Assembly: GCA_964501985.1 (NCBI GenBank)
Contig: CAZCVY010000297.1
Coordinates: forward strand, 1 to 7,714
Reading direction: 5' to 3'
DNA: 7,714 nucleotides
From: Bog-366 sp964501985
GTDB taxonomy: Bacteria > Acidobacteriota > Terriglobia > UBA7540
Positions within the stretch are counted from its first letter, which is position 1. Every line of letters starts with the position of its first letter. The notes under the pieces were generated by a model. That model was not told the DNA's origin and ran no database searches. It worked only from the letters and a program-made list of their open reading frames with translations. The translations under genes were made by a program, and so were the position numbers. Below are positions 5,675 through 7,714 of the stretch, piece after piece.

Positions 5675-6673
5675 CTAGCGATACGTCATTCGCTCCAGTT
5701 CTTCGGGGTACCGAGCGCCTTGCACGGGGATCTTTGCGGTGGCGCTGTCGATCTCGCGGAGATCATCGGGCGTAAGTTTCAGGGCGGTTGCTCCAATGTT
5801 CTCATCCACGCGTTCCAGCTTGGTGGTGCCTGGAATGGGAACAATCCACGGCTTCTGTGCAAGCAGCCAGGCGAGTGCAATCTGCGCAGGGGTTGCCTTT
5901 TTCTGCGCCGCAAAGGCTGCAAGCAGATCCACCAGGGCCCGGTTCGCTTTGCGGGCCTCGGGGGTAAAGCGAGGGAAACTCCCGCGGTTGTCGTCCGGGT
6001 CGAACTGAGTGTTTTCCGTAATCGTTCCGGTAAGAAATCCCCGGCCAAGAGGGCTGTAGGGAACGAGCCCAATTCCCAGTTCGTCGAGCGTCGGCAATAC
6101 TTCTTCTTCCGGGCGCTTCCACCATAGGGAGTATTCGCTTTCGAGCGCGGTCACCGGCTGGACGGCATGGGCCCGGCGAATCGTCTGTGCCCCTGCTTCC
6201 GACAAGCCGAAGTGCCTGACCTTGCCCTCCTGAATCAGGTCCTTCACCGCTCCGGCCGCGTCTTCGATGGGCACCTCAGGGTCTACGCGGTGCTGATAGA
6301 GCAGATCGATCGTGTCGACGCGGAGCCGCTTCAGCGAGCCCTCCACGGTCTGCTTGATGTACTCCGGCCGGCTGTTCAGGCCCGTCGGATGCGGATCCTT
6401 GTCGGACTCGAATTTGAACCCAAACTTCGTTGCGATCACGACCTGATCACGCACCGGAGCGAGAGCTTGGCCTACAACCTCTTCATTCACGAACGGACCG
6501 TAAACTTGAGCCGTATCGAAAAAGGTGATGCCACGTTCGACCGCTCCCCGCATCACCGCAATCATTTCCTGCTTGGTTCCCGCAACCTTGCCATGACCTG
6601 CGCTCATCCTCATACAACCGAGTCCAATTGCCGAAACTTCCAATCCGCTGTTTCCAAGTTTGCGCTTTTGCAT
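5675..6673 (-). CDS. Aldo/keto reductase (copy 1, full length)
   Basis: A 332-residue cytoplasmic NADPH-dependent carbonyl reductase with a TIM-barrel fold. The catalytic tetrad is visible as D53 and Y58 (FFDTAQVYG), K83 (IATKFG) and H128 (LLYQHRVD). The cofactor-binding C-terminal part carries PYSPLGRGFLTG, ATPAQIALAWLLAQKPWIVP and IPGTTKLERVDENI. The N-terminus MQKRKLGNSGLEVSAIGLGC is the standard family start. AAAGGA lies 9 nt before the ATG, confirming it. It is complete and of typical length for the YhdN/AKR13-like bacterial group. It lies 53 nt after the lipocalin-like gene and 8 nt before the DUF2255 remnant, so co-transcription is likely. A paralogue lies at 7296-7714. Substrates of this group are varied aldehydes and ketones and cannot be read from sequence. 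Confidence 0.95.
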   Translation of the reverse strand: MQKRKLGNSGLEVSAIGLGCMRMSAGHGKVAGTKQEMIAVMRGAVERGITFFDTAQVYGPFVNEEVVGQALAPVRDQVVIATKFGFKFESDKDPHPTGLNSRPEYIKQTVEGSLKRLRVDTIDLLYQHRVDPEVPIEDAAGAVKDLIQEGKVRHFGLSEAGAQTIRRAHAVQPVTALESEYSLWWKRPEEEVLPTLDELGIGLVPYSPLGRGFLTGTITENTQFDPDDNRGSFPRFTPEARKANRALVDLLAAFAAQKKATPAQIALAWLLAQKPWIVPIPGTTKLERVDENIGATALKLTPDDLREIDSATAKIPVQGARYPEELERMTYR

Positions 6674-6726
6674 GGTTTCTCATCCTTTACACAAAGATAC
6701 ACTTGGAATGATTTGCGTGAGGCGGC

Positions 6727-7206
6727 CTAGTAACGCTCCCAGGCAACCCTCCAGTGTTCATTCGGGTCGGGTGACTTCACGATGAGCTGTTTGCCGGAAA
6801 ACTCAAAGGCGCGCGTCAGGTCTTTGCCCATCAGCGTCCGCACCAATGCGCCTTCGACGTGATAATTGAAGGTGTGGGCGCGTTCGTTGATTTCATAGGT
6901 GCCGAAGGACGCCTCGTAGCCGCCTTGGGCATACTGCACCGGGCCGCCCTGCGTCGCCGCTTGCGGATTCCGATCCATCACCTGGACCGACATGTGGCCG
7001 TCCCGCGTGTACACCAGCAGCCCGGTGCAGTCGGCCCGGTGAACGTTCCCGTCGGCATCAGGCTCTTCCAGCCAGGCCAGCCGCCACGCTCCGATAAACC
7101 GGTCCCGAATGCCCGCATTGCCATCGCGATCCTGACCGCCAGGTAGCGTCATTGCTGCAATTCCGACAAACAAAGTCACGAGGCATAGTGAAGGCAATTT
7201 CTTCAT
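6727..7206 (-). CDS. Secreted lipocalin-like domain protein
   Basis: A 159-residue protein with an N-terminal signal peptide (MKKLPS, then hydrophobic LCLVTLFVGIAAMTL, end near residue 20-25; no lipobox cysteine, so periplasmic or secreted rather than a lipoprotein). The mature part matches the lipocalin-like 5 domain: RFIGAWRLAWLEE (36-48), GLLVYTRDGHMSVQVM (62-77), GYEASFGTYEI (96-106), HTFNYHVEGALV (111-122) and the closing WRVAWERY. This is a small beta-barrel family that presumably binds a hydrophobic ligand; no catalytic residues are evident. GAGGAG lies 6 nt before the ATG, supporting the start. It sits between two aldo/keto reductase genes (gaps of 89 and 53 nt), which suggests one transcript. 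A carrier or sensor of the cluster's substrate would fit, but that is speculation. Confidence 0.85.
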   Translation of the reverse strand: MKKLPSLCLVTLFVGIAAMTLPGGQDRDGNAGIRDRFIGAWRLAWLEEPDADGNVHRADCTGLLVYTRDGHMSVQVMDRNPQAATQGGPVQYAQGGYEASFGTYEINERAHTFNYHVEGALVRTLMGKDLTRAFEFSGKQLIVKSPDPNEHWRVAWERY

Positions 7207-7295
7207 GTTCGGCTCCTCGTCACTTGTGTTTCCCTCCTGGGTTCATTTCTTGGCTCCATCGGAGAGAACACTCGACCACTTCCAGGTACGTAAAC

Positions 7296-7714
7296 TCAGC
7301 GGCCCACCATTTTTTGCAGCTCTTCGGGATATCGGGCGCCCTGCACCGCGATCTTTGAAGCTGCGGTCGCCAGTTCGCGGAGTTCGTCGGCCGAAAGCTC
7401 GACGTTCGCAGCCTCGATGTTTTCTTCCAGCCGATGGAGCTTGGTCGTGCCCGGGATCGGCACGATCCACGGCTTCTGCGCAAGCAGCCAGGCGAGTGCG
7501 ATCTGCGCAGGTGTCGCTTTCTTCTGTTGCGCAAATCTGCCCACCAGATCCGCCATCGCCTGATTCGCTTTCCGGTTCTCGGGCGTAAAGCGCGGGACGA
7601 TGTTGCGGAAATCGTTTTTGTCGAATTTCGTATCTTCGCTGATTTTGCCCGTAAGGAATCCTTTGCCCAGAGGACTGAATGGAACGAACCCGATTCCCAG
7701 TTCCTCCAGCGTCG
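7296..7714 (-). CDS. Aldo/keto reductase (copy 2, C-terminal part; 5' end outside window)
   Basis: The minus-strand frame is open from the window edge to the stop at 7296 (139 codons). It begins TLEELGIGFVPFSPLGKGFL and continues through ATPAQIALAWLLAQKPWIVP and IPGTTKLHRLEENIE to a C-terminus VQGARYPEELQKMVGR. These are the cofactor-binding loop and C-terminal helices of the aldo/keto reductase barrel; the catalytic tetrad lies upstream of the window and cannot be checked. It aligns without visible gaps to the end of copy 1 and shares long near-identical DNA stretches with it, including around 7471-7512 versus 5851-5892. It is the first visible gene of the minus-strand run and is followed after 89 nt by the lipocalin-like gene. 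The Met codon at 7556 is internal, not a start. Confidence 0.93.
   Translation of the reverse strand, partial: TLEELGIGFVPFSPLGKGFLTGKISEDTKFDKNDFRNIVPRFTPENRKANQAMADLVGRFAQQKKATPAQIALAWLLAQKPWIVPIPGTTKLHRLEENIEAANVELSADELRELATAASKIAVQGARYPEELQKMVGR

Noticed and set aside
6167..6730. 187-codon plus-strand open frame
   Set aside because: It is antisense to aldo/keto reductase 1, with no recognisable family and no ribosome site.

Overview
The window looks like a piece of a GC-rich (roughly 60%) soil-type bacterial chromosome. The best lineage guess is Acidobacteriota. The 131-residue cupin at 5012-5407 matches, from memory, the manganese hydroxynitrile lyase described from Granulicella/Acidobacterium, and the small toxin-antitoxin-like genes, DUF1569 protein and signal-peptide TPR protein fit that phylum. 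Palindromic GC-rich repeats between genes also occur in Verrucomicrobiota, so that phylum remains an alternative. No rRNA, tRNA, CRISPR array, insertion sequence or replication origin was seen.

Layout. (1) 1-563, plus strand: the C-terminal end of the disaggregase ClpB, cut by the window edge. (2) 564-2823: a loosely packed accessory block read from the minus strand. It holds a decayed antitoxin/toxin pair (757-1051), a small protein and an AbiEii-like nucleotidyltransferase whose genes overlap by 56 bp (1117-1744), and a DUF1569/DinB-fold protein (1859-2314). Two copies of one hairpin repeat (588-631 and 2681-2723) bracket the block. (3) 2824-3771, plus strand: an exported eight-TPR protein with a good sigma-70-like promoter. 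(4) 3774-7714, minus strand: a head-to-tail run in transcription order: aldo/keto reductase 2 (partial), secreted lipocalin-like protein, aldo/keto reductase 1, a truncated DUF2255 gene, the hydroxynitrile-lyase-type cupin, and a zinc alcohol dehydrogenase of the YahK/cinnamyl-alcohol-dehydrogenase type. This run meets the TPR gene tail to tail with only 2 nt between stop codons.

How the genes may work together. The minus-strand run combines an enzyme type that makes or breaks cyanohydrins (aldehyde/ketone + HCN) with three NAD(P)H-type carbonyl reductases. A reasonable inference is a carbonyl/cyanohydrin handling cluster, in which the lyase releases or captures aldehydes and the reductases turn them into alcohols. 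The physiological role of bacterial cupin hydroxynitrile lyases is not known to me, so this is a hypothesis. The accessory block shows gene decay: a toxin reduced to its last 36 codons after its antitoxin, and a DUF2255 gene reduced to its last 54 codons directly behind an aldo/keto reductase.
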